A stretch of 64,000 bases of DNA, from positions 1 to 64,000 of the forward strand of contig JAUNFY010000004.1 of the NCBI GenBank assembly GCA_030524805.1, written 5' to 3'. The DNA comes from Bacteroidales bacterium (GTDB taxonomy: Bacteria; Bacteroidota; Bacteroidia; Bacteroidales; Muribaculaceae). How positions within the stretch are numbered: position 1 is the stretch's first letter; every line of letters begins with the position of its first letter. This document shows positions 27,841 through 36,986 of this stretch, piece by piece. Both the position numbers and the translations under genes were made by a program. The notes under the pieces were generated by a model. That model saw only the letters and a program-made list of their open reading frames with translations, was not told where the DNA came from and made no database searches.

Positions 27841-30048
27841 TCAATTTCCCAATTCAAGTTGATTCTTAATAAGATTATAATATTCACCTTCCTTTTTAAT
27901 AAGCGAAGCATGATTCCCGGATTCCACCACCATTCCTTCCCGTAGGACGATAATCTGGTCTGCGTTCTTGACTGTAGAAAGACGATGGGCTACGATTACC
28001 ACGGTGCGTCCATTGAAGAAATTCTTCAGATTCTCTACTATATTTTTCTCATTGCTCGCATCAAGAGCATTCGTCGCTTCATCTAAGAAGATGAACAACG
28101 GTTGCTTATAAATGGCACGGGCTATAAGAATACGCTGCTTTTGGCCTTGGCTCAGTCCAGTGCCATCCGGGCCTATAATGGTATTGTAGCGGAGTGGCAA
28201 CCGCATGATATAATCATGAATATTGGCGAGCCTCGCAGCTTCTTCAAGACGGGTCATATCGATGTCGCCATCATCTACTGCGATATTACGTGCGATAGAT
28301 TCAGAAAAGATAATTCCATTTTGCATGACCACACCACATTGCTTGCGCCACCATTTAAGATTATATTCGGAAATGTTTCTTCCTGAAATCTCAATACGGC
28401 CTGAACTGACAGGATAATATCCAAGCATCAGTTTTATAAGTGTTGTTTTGCCGCTTCCCGAGGTACCGACAATCGCCGTTACCTTGCCTTCGGGAATATC
28501 AAAGGTTACGTTTTCAAGTGTTTTTTCCGCAGAATGGGGATCATACTTAAAATCCACACCACGTACGATAATTGATTTATCGTTGTACAAGGATGAAATG
28601 TCGCTTTGTGATTCTTCATTTTTACGTTCATGAATCTCATTTATACGTTCAAGCGATATTTTTACATCCTGAATGGAATATACAAACTGCATGAATTGTG
28701 CTACCGGGGAGTTTAGCTGTCCGATGATGTATTGCACTGCCAACATTTCGCCCAGACTGAGTTGTCTGTCGATGACAGCGGTTGCTGCTATGACCGTAAT
28801 CAGGATATTCTTGACTTCATTAATAAATATAGAACCGGCTTCCTGTATCTGTTGCAATTTCATCGACTTGAGGTTGACACTGAAAAGATCGGCTTGCGAA
28901 TCTTCCCATTCCCAACGTCGTCTGCGTTCACAACCCTGAAGTTTTATTTCCTGTATGCCCGTTATAAATTGGTATGTACGATTCTGGTTGATTGCCTGTT
29001 GCTCGAAAAGTTCATAATCAAGAATTTTTCGTTTTCGTAGAAACATAGCTATCCAAATTCCATACATCACACTTCCCGCCATAAATATAGAGAATATCAG
29101 AGGGTCATAGACAAGTAATACAGAACCGAATACAATGAAACTGAAAGTTGAGAACAATATATTGAGGGTCTGTCCTGTAAGGAAATTCTGTACTCGGGAG
29201 TGGTCGCCAATGCGCTGGAGGATATCGCCCATAAGCTTCGTATCAAAGAAAGACATGGGTAGCAAGAGCAACTTGATGAAGAAGTCGCTTACCAAAGAGA
29301 TATTTATGCGCATGGATATATGCATAAGTAGCCAACGGCGGATAAAATCTGTAACTGTACGTCCGACTACAATCATTAGTTCTCCAAGCAGAATCAGCCA
29401 TATTAATCTTATATCGTTATGACTTATGCCTATATCCACAATGGCTTGTGTGAGGAAAGGTAGGATGAGTTGCAATATGCATCCTAAGATCAAGCCCGCT
29501 GATATATGTAAGAAATATGACCTGTATTTTATTATGTACTTGAAAAGGAATTTGAAAGAGCGACGTTCTTCTCCATGAGCTTCAAAATCAATGTGAGGCG
29601 ATGATGATGGCTGCAGTGTCATTGCTATTCCGAAATCCTGCTCCGATCCACTGTCGGATGCCAACCAGCGACGGCGGAACTCTTCACGGGAAATCCGCAA
29701 TTTTCCTTTGGCAGGATCTGCCACATAGAAGAATCTACCATTGGAGGATATTTTATAAAGCACCACAAAATGATTCTGATTCCAATGCAATATAGCCGGA
29801 AGTTGGCAGCCGGACAGCCCATCAATGGATATTCTCAATGCCCGTCCCTTCATGCCGATGTTTTCTGCAGCATCAAGAATTCCCTTCAGGGAAACTCCCT
29901 CCGGAGTAGGATGGCAGAACTCTTCCAGCGACAAGATAGAACATCGGATGCCCCAATATCCGGCTATCATACGCAGACAGGCAACACCACACTGCATAGT
30001 GTCGCGTTGCCTGACAAATCTGATTTTTCCTGTCTTAATCGATGCCAT
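27841..30048 (-). CDS. C39-peptidase ABC exporter of GG-leader peptides
   Basis: 735 residues from the ATG at 30048; residues encoded further upstream belong to the barrel gene in another frame. The N-terminal C39 peptidase (about 8-130) has catalytic C20 (MQCGVAC), H93 (NQNHFVVLY) and D111 (ADPAKGK). Six membrane helices follow (about 190-480). The ATPase domain has Walker A GTSGSGKTT, signature LSQGQKQR and Walker B FIFLDEAT. It should cut the leader after Gly-Gly and export the peptide across the inner membrane. It overlaps the barrel gene by 14 bp. Confidence 0.93.
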   Translation of the reverse strand: MASIKTGKIRFVRQRDTMQCGVACLRMIAGYWGIRCSILSLEEFCHPTPEGVSLKGILDAAENIGMKGRALRISIDGLSGCQLPAILHWNQNHFVVLYKISSNGRFFYVADPAKGKLRISREEFRRRWLASDSGSEQDFGIAMTLQPSSSPHIDFEAHGEERRSFKFLFKYIIKYRSYFLHISAGLILGCILQLILPFLTQAIVDIGISHNDIRLIWLILLGELMIVVGRTVTDFIRRWLLMHISMRINISLVSDFFIKLLLLPMSFFDTKLMGDILQRIGDHSRVQNFLTGQTLNILFSTFSFIVFGSVLLVYDPLIFSIFMAGSVMYGIWIAMFLRKRKILDYELFEQQAINQNRTYQFITGIQEIKLQGCERRRRWEWEDSQADLFSVNLKSMKLQQIQEAGSIFINEVKNILITVIAATAVIDRQLSLGEMLAVQYIIGQLNSPVAQFMQFVYSIQDVKISLERINEIHERKNEESQSDISSLYNDKSIIVRGVDFKYDPHSAEKTLENVTFDIPEGKVTAIVGTSGSGKTTLIKLMLGYYPVSSGRIEISGRNISEYNLKWWRKQCGVVMQNGIIFSESIARNIAVDDGDIDMTRLEEAARLANIHDYIMRLPLRYNTIIGPDGTGLSQGQKQRILIARAIYKQPLFIFLDEATNALDASNEKNIVENLKNFFNGRTVVIVAHRLSTVKNADQIIVLREGMVVESGNHASLIKKEGEYYNLIKNQLELGN

Positions 30049-32353
30049 ATTGGGAAGTGTCGGCGCGTTTCTGACGTATGTTTTTATATCCGCGGAATCT
30101 CCATGACACCTCAAGACTGAAGGAGCGGGTGTAGAAATTGCTGTTGACATCCCTGTATTGGGTGCCGCACCGTATCCTTTCCATCGGTTTAATGGTCTCG
30201 AGCAGGTCGAATCCTCTCAGGCTGACCGACAGTTTATCGTCGAGGAAAGAGCCCGAGACACCGGCATTGAGCATCCACGCCGTCGCGATATCCCATATTC
30301 CATAAATCATCGGCGACCGGTAAACTCCGTTGACCTCTACCGAGATCTTCGGTTTCTGACATACTATCAGCGTGTTGTCAAGACGCACCGTAGCTGTCAG
30401 CTTCGATCTGTCGAAAGCCATACCGTGCCAGTCCGTGGCCTTTGCCCGGTTGAGTTCACCTCCGGCAGTGATTTTTGAGAAGAATGTTTTCCCGATATTG
30501 ACAGGTATGGAGATATTGGCATTCAACACGGAGCTGTAATCGATATTCGAGGTCTTGTATACTACAATCAGACGGTCGGGCGACTGATATGGCTGCTTCA
30601 GGAATTGGTCGGAGACTTTTGCATAATAGGCTGTCAACGTGTATTTCTGCTTGAATACATACGCCAGCGACACCATGTCGGTCCTGGTAGGACGCAGTTC
30701 CGGATTGCCTTCCGTCATCACATACGGGTCAAGATAAGACTTGAAGTCCTGACGCTGCCAGAAAGAGGGAAATGTCTTATACGATTGGTAGGAAAGCTGA
30801 AATATGTGGGAAGCGGCCGGACGGAACTGCACGAGGGCATTGGGAAGCATCTGCCACGTGCGGTCGTCGCCCGTGTCGTGATATTCACCTTTCAATGTGC
30901 CCCTTATGAAAATCTTGCCTTCAAGAAAACTTCTCTGGGCGCCGAGATAGATTTGGGTGCGGTTTTCATCCGACGTGCTCGTCTTGTCCTCGCCCTCCAT
31001 GTCGGGTGTGTGCGACACGTTGAGCAGGACGTTGTGGTTGCGTGTGAATGAATGGTTCGCACCATACATGAGAGTCCACTTGCGCGGCAACATGGTGTAC
31101 ATGTCGACATAGGCATGCAAGCGGTCTGCTTTCTGACTTGATTGGCCGGTCAGCGCAGGGGTGTCGCCCCCATTGCCGCGGTGTTGCAGGTTCTGTGCCG
31201 ATGAGGCCTGGTAATGGTTATAGTTGATTCCGGCGCTGATGCCTTTCGTGTTGGAATAATAAAGTGAGATGGCGTTGAGATAGCTCGACGACTTGTTATG
31301 CGAATCGTAGATGCCGGTGATGGAATTGAACGTCTCGCTGTTGCTCTTGCCGTCGGGAGAGAACGAACCATTGTAGGCTACGCCGATGGTATTGGCCTTG
31401 TTGGGGGTGTATTCCGCCTGAGCGTAGATGTTGTGGCTTTGTGATGTGGAGATATAGAGGCTCGAGTCGCGCACATCATATACGTCGTCGCCGACGGTAT
31501 GCCTGCCGAAACTTGAGTCTTTCTGTATTGTCTTTCCGCCCGAAGCATTGTAGCTGAGGTTGAAATTAAGGTTTGGCAACCCCATGAATATCGAGGCTCC
31601 CGCATTTCCGACTACATAATGATTGAGCGATGCGGATGCGTGTGCCTGCCCGTTGAAGGTGTTTGATGGCGGCGTCTTTAGTTTTACATTTATCACTGAG
31701 CTGCGGGTCTTCCATTTGGGGTCAGGGGAATATATTATCTCCACATCCTCCACTTGCCCCGCCGGTATGCTTTTGAGATATTGCATGAGCTCCGATGTCG
31801 CCATCAGCGACCGGCGTCCGTTGATATATACCACGCTTCCCAACGGTGCTCCGGTGAGCGACAAGGTCTTTCCGTCGTTGGAAGTTATCAGCGGGAGCGC
31901 CTGGAGCAGGTCGTGGGCGTTGGTCAGCACCCTTGTCGCCCGCAGCTGATCGAGGTTTCCGCAGGAGATTATGCCGTCTTTCATGGTCAGCATCCCTTTG
32001 TCGGCCACTACTGTCACCTCGTCAAGCTGTGTGTCGGCCGATTGCAGGCGTATGCGGAGGATTCCGTCATCGCCCCGCTTTGCCTGATATTCTTGGCTTG
32101 TGAGTTGGGAAGGTGTGTAGCCGATGCACGACACCGACAGATACCAGTCGCCGGAGGGTTGCGCAATCTCAAACCTTCCGTCGTCGCCAGTCATGGCATA
32201 ACTGCGGAATACGGAGTCAGGCATCGAAAAAATCAGGCATGTGGCTCCCGGAAGGCCTTCGTCGTCCGAATTGGAAACCCGTCCATTTATCAGATCGGCC
32301 TTCACGAGTTGAAGAGTCGCAAGAAGAAACAATAGAGTAAAAGAGATGCGCAT
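30035..32353 (-). CDS. Outer-membrane beta-barrel protein of the RiPP operon
   Basis: 772 residues: signal peptide (about 1-19), carboxypeptidase-regulatory-like domain (about 20-110), plug-like domain (about 115-235, with GSVVYINGRRSLM) and a beta-barrel ending in SLEVSWRFRGYK. The C-terminal region resembles the barrel at 4689-6734 (shared PYQSPD and WRF-G-K motifs). It lies 3 bp after the radical SAM gene and overlaps the exporter gene, so it belongs to the same transcript. By eye it is more GC-rich than its neighbours. It may pass the peptide through the outer membrane or take up its target ligand; neither is shown. Confidence 0.8.
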   Translation of the reverse strand: MRISFTLLFLLATLQLVKADLINGRVSNSDDEGLPGATCLIFSMPDSVFRSYAMTGDDGRFEIAQPSGDWYLSVSCIGYTPSQLTSQEYQAKRGDDGILRIRLQSADTQLDEVTVVADKGMLTMKDGIISCGNLDQLRATRVLTNAHDLLQALPLITSNDGKTLSLTGAPLGSVVYINGRRSLMATSELMQYLKSIPAGQVEDVEIIYSPDPKWKTRSSVINVKLKTPPSNTFNGQAHASASLNHYVVGNAGASIFMGLPNLNFNLSYNASGGKTIQKDSSFGRHTVGDDVYDVRDSSLYISTSQSHNIYAQAEYTPNKANTIGVAYNGSFSPDGKSNSETFNSITGIYDSHNKSSSYLNAISLYYSNTKGISAGINYNHYQASSAQNLQHRGNGGDTPALTGQSSQKADRLHAYVDMYTMLPRKWTLMYGANHSFTRNHNVLLNVSHTPDMEGEDKTSTSDENRTQIYLGAQRSFLEGKIFIRGTLKGEYHDTGDDRTWQMLPNALVQFRPAASHIFQLSYQSYKTFPSFWQRQDFKSYLDPYVMTEGNPELRPTRTDMVSLAYVFKQKYTLTAYYAKVSDQFLKQPYQSPDRLIVVYKTSNIDYSSVLNANISIPVNIGKTFFSKITAGGELNRAKATDWHGMAFDRSKLTATVRLDNTLIVCQKPKISVEVNGVYRSPMIYGIWDIATAWMLNAGVSGSFLDDKLSVSLRGFDLLETIKPMERIRCGTQYRDVNSNFYTRSFSLEVSWRFRGYKNIRQKRADTSQYGID

Positions 32354-32356
32354 ATT

Positions 32357-33877
32357 TCAATATTTTAAAGCATTATCAAATTCAGGGGCATATTTACATC
32401 TCGGATCAGGATAATCCCAGTTTTCAGTTCCGTATGCTTTTATTACTTTAACGAGACATCGTCTTCGTTTATTAGTGCAATCGCAGAAATTTGCACAACT
32501 TACACACGGACTCGTACTTCTGAACATCGTATCCTCCATATTGAATATTTCCAATGCTTTCTTTGAATGCCAGATTTCCTGCATGGATGAGACTGTCAGG
32601 TCTCCAATTATATATTGAGGATGCCAATATAATTGTTCACAGACACTTACTTTCCCGTCAGGTAATATAAAGACCCGGTTTTTCAGTACACCACATGTTC
32701 CTCCGTTGAAACATTGTTTCTCAAAATCATCAATGTTGAATTGTTCATTCATGGCGGTTGCACTGAAAACTATTCTTATATTGTTGGATTTCAAATTTGA
32801 GATATTTGATACATAAGTCTGAATTTCCACCAATGTCTTTTTATCAGCCATTACCTCAGAATATGTTTTATTGGAATAGATGGAAGATTCAGGAACCCTA
32901 ATTTCCCATAACCTGAGATTTTTAATGGTCCTGACATATTCATATAGTTTGCCGATTTCTTCTTTGGTTGCATTTTTACAAGTCAACACCGTGTCAATCT
33001 GTATAGTATAACCGGACCTTTCCAATAATGAAATGCCTTGCTTTATGCGTTCCACATAATTTTCACCTGCTCCGATAAGATCACGAAGCAATACATCATT
33101 CATGGAATCAAGCGATATTTGAACAACATTGCGATAACCGGTCTTTTCCAATCTACCAATCATCGATTCAGTGATCGGGACTTTAGTCGATATATAGGTG
33201 GGAGTCAAGTTGTAATCTACAAGTTTCTTAAGAATAGCATCCCAATCCTTATGTAAGAATATCTCACCTCCAATCACGTCAATGTAAGACATGCCCATAT
33301 CATGAAACTCGTCTATCAAATCCAGTATCTTTTCTGTGGTCAATGGATTGTGGCGGGTCTTTCTGTCTGCATAGCAATATTTGCAATTTGTGAAACATTT
33401 ATTTGTAAGCATCCACAATGCAGATAACGGACCTCTGTGGCATCGATCTTGTTTGAGATCCACTGATGTGCATTGCAGATCTTCCGCGGAAAACGTATAG
33501 TTTAATTCGTCGGATTCTGAAGAAGATGGTATATATTTTATAAGCACTTTTTCAGGAAACCATACTTTGAATCCTTGCCATTCGGTATGAATTACCGACT
33601 TATTCTCCTTAAATTGCTCAATCAGATCAGACACCGTTGAATATGGCAGATTAAAATGTGAAGACAACGCCTGAATTGTTTCTGAAAGGTCCTGTGCTTC
33701 TGTAAATACACCCAAAATCATGGCTTGCACAGGATGTATGAATCCGACCCAATCTGGTGTGCCATTATACCGTATTTGCCTGTTGGAAAACATGCAGATA
33801 CGATCAATGTCATTTCTAAAGGAATAATCAGGATTTAGAATCCATATATCTTTTTCTATACTTTTTTCTTCAATCAT
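32357..33877 (-). CDS. Radical SAM/SPASM peptide maturase
   Basis: 506 residues. The N-terminal winged-helix, PqqD/RRE-like region (about 10-115) would bind the leader. The radical SAM core carries C161-x3-C165-x2-C168 (NKCFTNCKYCYA), GGE-like VIGGEIFLHK (about 201-210) and downstream barrel strands. The SPASM/twitch region holds C389, C395, C413, C458, C461, C465, C467, C474 and C494, enough for two auxiliary Fe-S clusters. It fits maturases that make thioether or C-C crosslinks in GG-Bacteroidales peptides. It lies 170 bp after the precursor gene and 3 bp before the barrel gene. Confidence 0.9.
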   Translation of the reverse strand: MIEEKSIEKDIWILNPDYSFRNDIDRICMFSNRQIRYNGTPDWVGFIHPVQAMILGVFTEAQDLSETIQALSSHFNLPYSTVSDLIEQFKENKSVIHTEWQGFKVWFPEKVLIKYIPSSSESDELNYTFSAEDLQCTSVDLKQDRCHRGPLSALWMLTNKCFTNCKYCYADRKTRHNPLTTEKILDLIDEFHDMGMSYIDVIGGEIFLHKDWDAILKKLVDYNLTPTYISTKVPITESMIGRLEKTGYRNVVQISLDSMNDVLLRDLIGAGENYVERIKQGISLLERSGYTIQIDTVLTCKNATKEEIGKLYEYVRTIKNLRLWEIRVPESSIYSNKTYSEVMADKKTLVEIQTYVSNISNLKSNNIRIVFSATAMNEQFNIDDFEKQCFNGGTCGVLKNRVFILPDGKVSVCEQLYWHPQYIIGDLTVSSMQEIWHSKKALEIFNMEDTMFRSTSPCVSCANFCDCTNKRRRCLVKVIKAYGTENWDYPDPRCKYAPEFDNALKY

Positions 33878-34047
33878 GATAAATGTAAACGTGGTTACGA
33901 TTTGAATTAATGTTATAGACAGACCATCGTTACCTGAGTAATGATGAAAGCGACATCAAATACATGATATGATGATCCATCTATAACCTTATATTTTTCC
34001 AAAAGTCATGTATGGCAGACAGCTTGCGTAAGCCACAAAAACTCGGT

Positions 34048-34308
34048 TCAGGTGTAATATGGGCCTGAGTCCAGATCGCACACGGGTTGTGAAGGCCCCG
34101 GATCCGGCGTAAAAATCACACCGCTACCTTCAACGTTACAAGAGAAACCGGACCCCTCTCCATAACACATTCCTGTACCTTTTACTGTGCAGACTCCTGA
34201 TCCCTCTGCTGAACAGTTGATCACCGGTGCGTCTCCACCTTTGACCTGCATAAGTTCTTCTACCGACAATTCGGTAGGCAGGTCTGAAATCTTTACAATT
34301 CCTTTCAT
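34048..34308 (-). CDS. GG-leader RiPP precursor with four Cys octads
   Basis: 86 residues. Leader 1-25 (ELSVEELMQVKGG) is the Bacteroidales double-Gly type. The core (26-86) contains four consecutive units: CSAEGSGV (32-39), CTVKGTGM (40-47), CYGEGSGF (48-55, plus Ser56) and CNVEGSGV (57-64), i.e. C-x2-(E/K)-G-(S/T)-G-hydrophobic. A Pro-rich tail with a fifth Cys (C77) ends in GPYYT. The radical SAM enzyme probably crosslinks each Cys, and the C39 exporter cuts after G25. An imperfect palindrome (34397-34418) and a 170-bp leader precede it. Confidence 0.88.
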   Translation of the reverse strand: MKGIVKISDLPTELSVEELMQVKGGDAPVINCSAEGSGVCTVKGTGMCYGEGSGFSCNVEGSGVIFTPDPGPSQPVCDLDSGPYYT

Positions 34309-34479
34309 GGGTTGAATAAGATTTAATGAATAATTGTGTTGATACTCTCTGTCACGGCATATAATCTACTGCGTAGGCTATAGACCTTGACCTTTAAATT
34401 TATTGTCGACGATAAATTATTCAGGACAAAACCAACCGGAAAGTTTGATAATGATATGACGCATGGCTGAAATAAAAAA

Positions 34480-34878
34480 TCAATATACAATACTTCCGAT
34501 GTATATACGTCCATCCTCAGCCGTGCATTCTACAGAATATTCTCCTGAAAGGCCGATAGGAAGTTCTTGTATGAAATCATATCTGGTAACAAAGCCGTAC
34601 CATTCTTCCGTATCATTGGAGATTGTTACAGATAATGAAAACACTGATTCAGGAAGACTGAATTCTATGAAACCTTCACCATAGACACATTCAATGCCCA
34701 CGCGAGAGGGGCTGTTAGGACGATTCGATGCACGCTTAAGATGCAACTGAGTGGTTTTAGACGACTGTTTAGGAGGGTTGTCCATACTTGTACCCTGACT
34801 GCTTGGGTCCGCTGCCACTATAGCAGAGAATGAAAAACAGCCCAACAATACTACAAATAAGATCTTGAGTTTTTTCAT
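34480..34878 (-). CDS. DUF3244 small secreted protein
   Basis: 132 residues with signal peptide (about 1-22). After a disordered Ser/Gln/Lys-rich linker it has an immunoglobulin-like beta domain (about 60-132) with the DUF3244 pattern: FIEFSLPESVFSLSVTISN and ELPIGLSGEYSVECTAEDG. DUF3244 genes often accompany GG-leader peptides and TPR regulators in Bacteroidales (recalled). Its job is unknown; a periplasmic partner, receptor domain or immunity factor is possible. It is the first gene of the RiPP transcript. Confidence 0.72.
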   Translation of the reverse strand: MKKLKILFVVLLGCFSFSAIVAADPSSQGTSMDNPPKQSSKTTQLHLKRASNRPNSPSRVGIECVYGEGFIEFSLPESVFSLSVTISNDTEEWYGFVTRYDFIQELPIGLSGEYSVECTAEDGRIYIGSIVY

Positions 34879-34908
34879 GCTGATTATTGTTTGTATGATT
34901 TGTGAATG

Positions 34909-34916
34909 CAAAAATA
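34909..34916 (-). promoter_or_regulatory. -7 box of the RiPP transcript
   Basis: TATTTTTG on the minus strand fits TAnnTTTG, about 31 bp before the DUF3244 start, in an AT-rich 239-bp gap after the TPR gene. Confidence 0.45.
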
Positions 34917-35117
34917 TAGCAATCAGCCATTATTTCAAAATAATCAGATGATTTTTATTTGGTTTTAGCGTCAGACAATATACTAAAAACCAACAAATTA
35001 CAAGATAGCCAAAACTATAATTTTGTCTTTTTTACAACTATTTGATTTTCAATCATTGCAAAATGGATAACAATCAACAAAATGACAAATAAATATGCCT
35101 CAAAAAACAAGAAAACG

Positions 35118-36932
35118 TCATGATATATGCGCCATATACCGGTCTTTTTGCGGGTCGCTAAGTTTGGAGATTCGGTCTTTCAGACGTCGCTTGCGGTTGT
35201 AGATAGACTCTATTCGTTCCTCTTTCAGAAAGAGAGAAATCACCGGTATGGAAAAGTGGAGGGCAGTGAAGAGATACAGCAGATAATCTATTTCTTTGAG
35301 ACCGGGAAGATCCCTCCGGAAATCATGCATCAGATTATTGCAGTTTGAATTAAGTTCATTCTCGAGTTTTTCCAGTCCTTTTTTGCTTACTTTAAGTTCA
35401 TTAATGATTTGGGTTACAGTGTCGGCTATTTTACTTTCCGCTTTTTTAGAACTTCCGGCAGCGTATACTACCATACTCAATTTGTTAAGCAATTCATATT
35501 TTGAAGATATCAGAATCTGTATCCTTGACAAGGAGTCTTCCATCATGGCTGTGGCTTCATCCAGTTTATGATCCTTTTCAGCAAGCAGCCGGTTCTTTTC
35601 TGATATCAGAGTATCCCTCTCATTCAGCAGTGTATCTTTCTCAGTAAGCAATGTGTCTTGTTCATACAGTCTGGTCCTGCTTTCATCAAGTCTGTATTTG
35701 CTTTCATCAAGCAAATTTTTGCTTCTTTCGAGAGATTCACGAAGTTGCTCGGCAAGCATGATTTTATCTGCAATATTGCGTTTTTGTCTACGATATGCTA
35801 TTGTTATGATAAGGACCGCTATACCTAATATGAATACGGACGACAATGCAAGCAGCCATGCTTGCGCTTGCGAAGCCTTTATTTCTGCGAGTTCCGTTTT
35901 TTTACTCAACTCAAAATAATCGGCAATCGTTCCCGACAGATTCTGATTCACTGCATTTTTTACAGTTTCAGCACTTATATAATTGATTTGCATCAAACAT
36001 TCGATAGCTTCTTTATAGTTTTTTTTCTTATAAGCATAATTGTATCTGACATCCATTTCCGTTTCAGCATTGGGCTCAGAAACCTTGTTTATGATATCAA
36101 TTGCGTCTTCAGGTTTTCCGGCATAAGTCATGATCAATGCCAAATTCACAGAGTCGGCAGATTCTGCATATTCATTTGCACACAACTTGATTGCAGCCGG
36201 AAGTCCATCCTTTACATTTTCAAGCACAGTGAGCACTCTCACTTTAAGTTGCAACGCACAATAGTCAAGATATGCGTCATCATAGTTTTTCGCAGAATCG
36301 GCCAGTTGACTTGCCACCGAGAGGGCTTCTGCAGTATCGTTATTATTGAAAAATGCCCTCCCAAGATCAAGCAATGCATAATTCAGATATGGCTGTATGC
36401 CACTTCTTTTCATATAGTCATATTCCATACGGGCATATTTCAGCTCTTCTGCAGAATTGAAAGAGGTATTATATATGTCGGAGATACCACGGCATGCCAA
36501 GGATGCCCAGAAATACTCATTGCTGCTCTCTGCCATGTCCTTGGCTTTAAAGAAACAGACCAATGCCATTGGATTGTTTTTTCTATGAAGATATACTCTT
36601 CCCTGATAATATATGGATTTGATCTTGTTCAGATCATTGCCATTATGTCTATAATATTCAACTGACGAGGCGATCAATGAGTCACCGGTAGGTTTGAGGT
36701 GATTCTTATCAAGAGCTTGAGTTAACAACAATCCATAGAGAGCCTTGTCGGATTTCGACTGCAGACCTGACAGATTCATTGATTCCAAAACATTCAGAGC
36801 AGAATCAGGATGTTCTGACATCAAGCTTTCGGCTATTGCAAGTGAACTGTTGTCCTCATGTCCACACCCTATCAGAAAAAGCGACAGCAAGCCTAACAGG
36901 AAAGATGTATATTTCTTTGATATATTACGCAT
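35118..36932 (-). CDS. TPR lipoprotein with membrane helix and coiled coil (putative regulator)
   Basis: 604 residues. Lipoprotein-like N-terminus (LFLIGCG, Cys at about 23), TPR-type helical repeats (about 30-345), one membrane helix (about 355-375), and a long coiled coil (about 380-470) with repeated (E/D)RDTL(L/I)(S/T)EK-like heptads. The cytoplasmic C-terminal domain (about 520-604) includes DYLLYLFTALHFSIPVISLF and IYNRKRRLKDRI, a helix-turn-helix-like pattern seen in Bacteroidales membrane TPR regulators. It probably senses a periplasmic signal and regulates the RiPP operon 240 bp downstream. It is AT-rich like its neighbours. Confidence 0.68.
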   Translation of the reverse strand: MRNISKKYTSFLLGLLSLFLIGCGHEDNSSLAIAESLMSEHPDSALNVLESMNLSGLQSKSDKALYGLLLTQALDKNHLKPTGDSLIASSVEYYRHNGNDLNKIKSIYYQGRVYLHRKNNPMALVCFFKAKDMAESSNEYFWASLACRGISDIYNTSFNSAEELKYARMEYDYMKRSGIQPYLNYALLDLGRAFFNNNDTAEALSVASQLADSAKNYDDAYLDYCALQLKVRVLTVLENVKDGLPAAIKLCANEYAESADSVNLALIMTYAGKPEDAIDIINKVSEPNAETEMDVRYNYAYKKKNYKEAIECLMQINYISAETVKNAVNQNLSGTIADYFELSKKTELAEIKASQAQAWLLALSSVFILGIAVLIITIAYRRQKRNIADKIMLAEQLRESLERSKNLLDESKYRLDESRTRLYEQDTLLTEKDTLLNERDTLISEKNRLLAEKDHKLDEATAMMEDSLSRIQILISSKYELLNKLSMVVYAAGSSKKAESKIADTVTQIINELKVSKKGLEKLENELNSNCNNLMHDFRRDLPGLKEIDYLLYLFTALHFSIPVISLFLKEERIESIYNRKRRLKDRISKLSDPQKDRYMAHIS

Positions 36933-36986
36933 TTTGAATTTACAGTGAATTAAAAACGAGGTGCTTGCAACAGCTATGAATATCGT

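Noticed and set aside
30049..30150. Upstream extension of the C39 exporter
   Set aside because: This stretch is the coding end of the barrel gene in another frame, and C39 homologues begin close to the catalytic Cys as with the ATG at 30048.
34323..34514. 63-codon minus-strand frame ahead of the precursor, considered as a second peptide
   Set aside because: It overlaps the DUF3244 3' end in another frame, lacks a GG leader and shows no repeat or Cys pattern.
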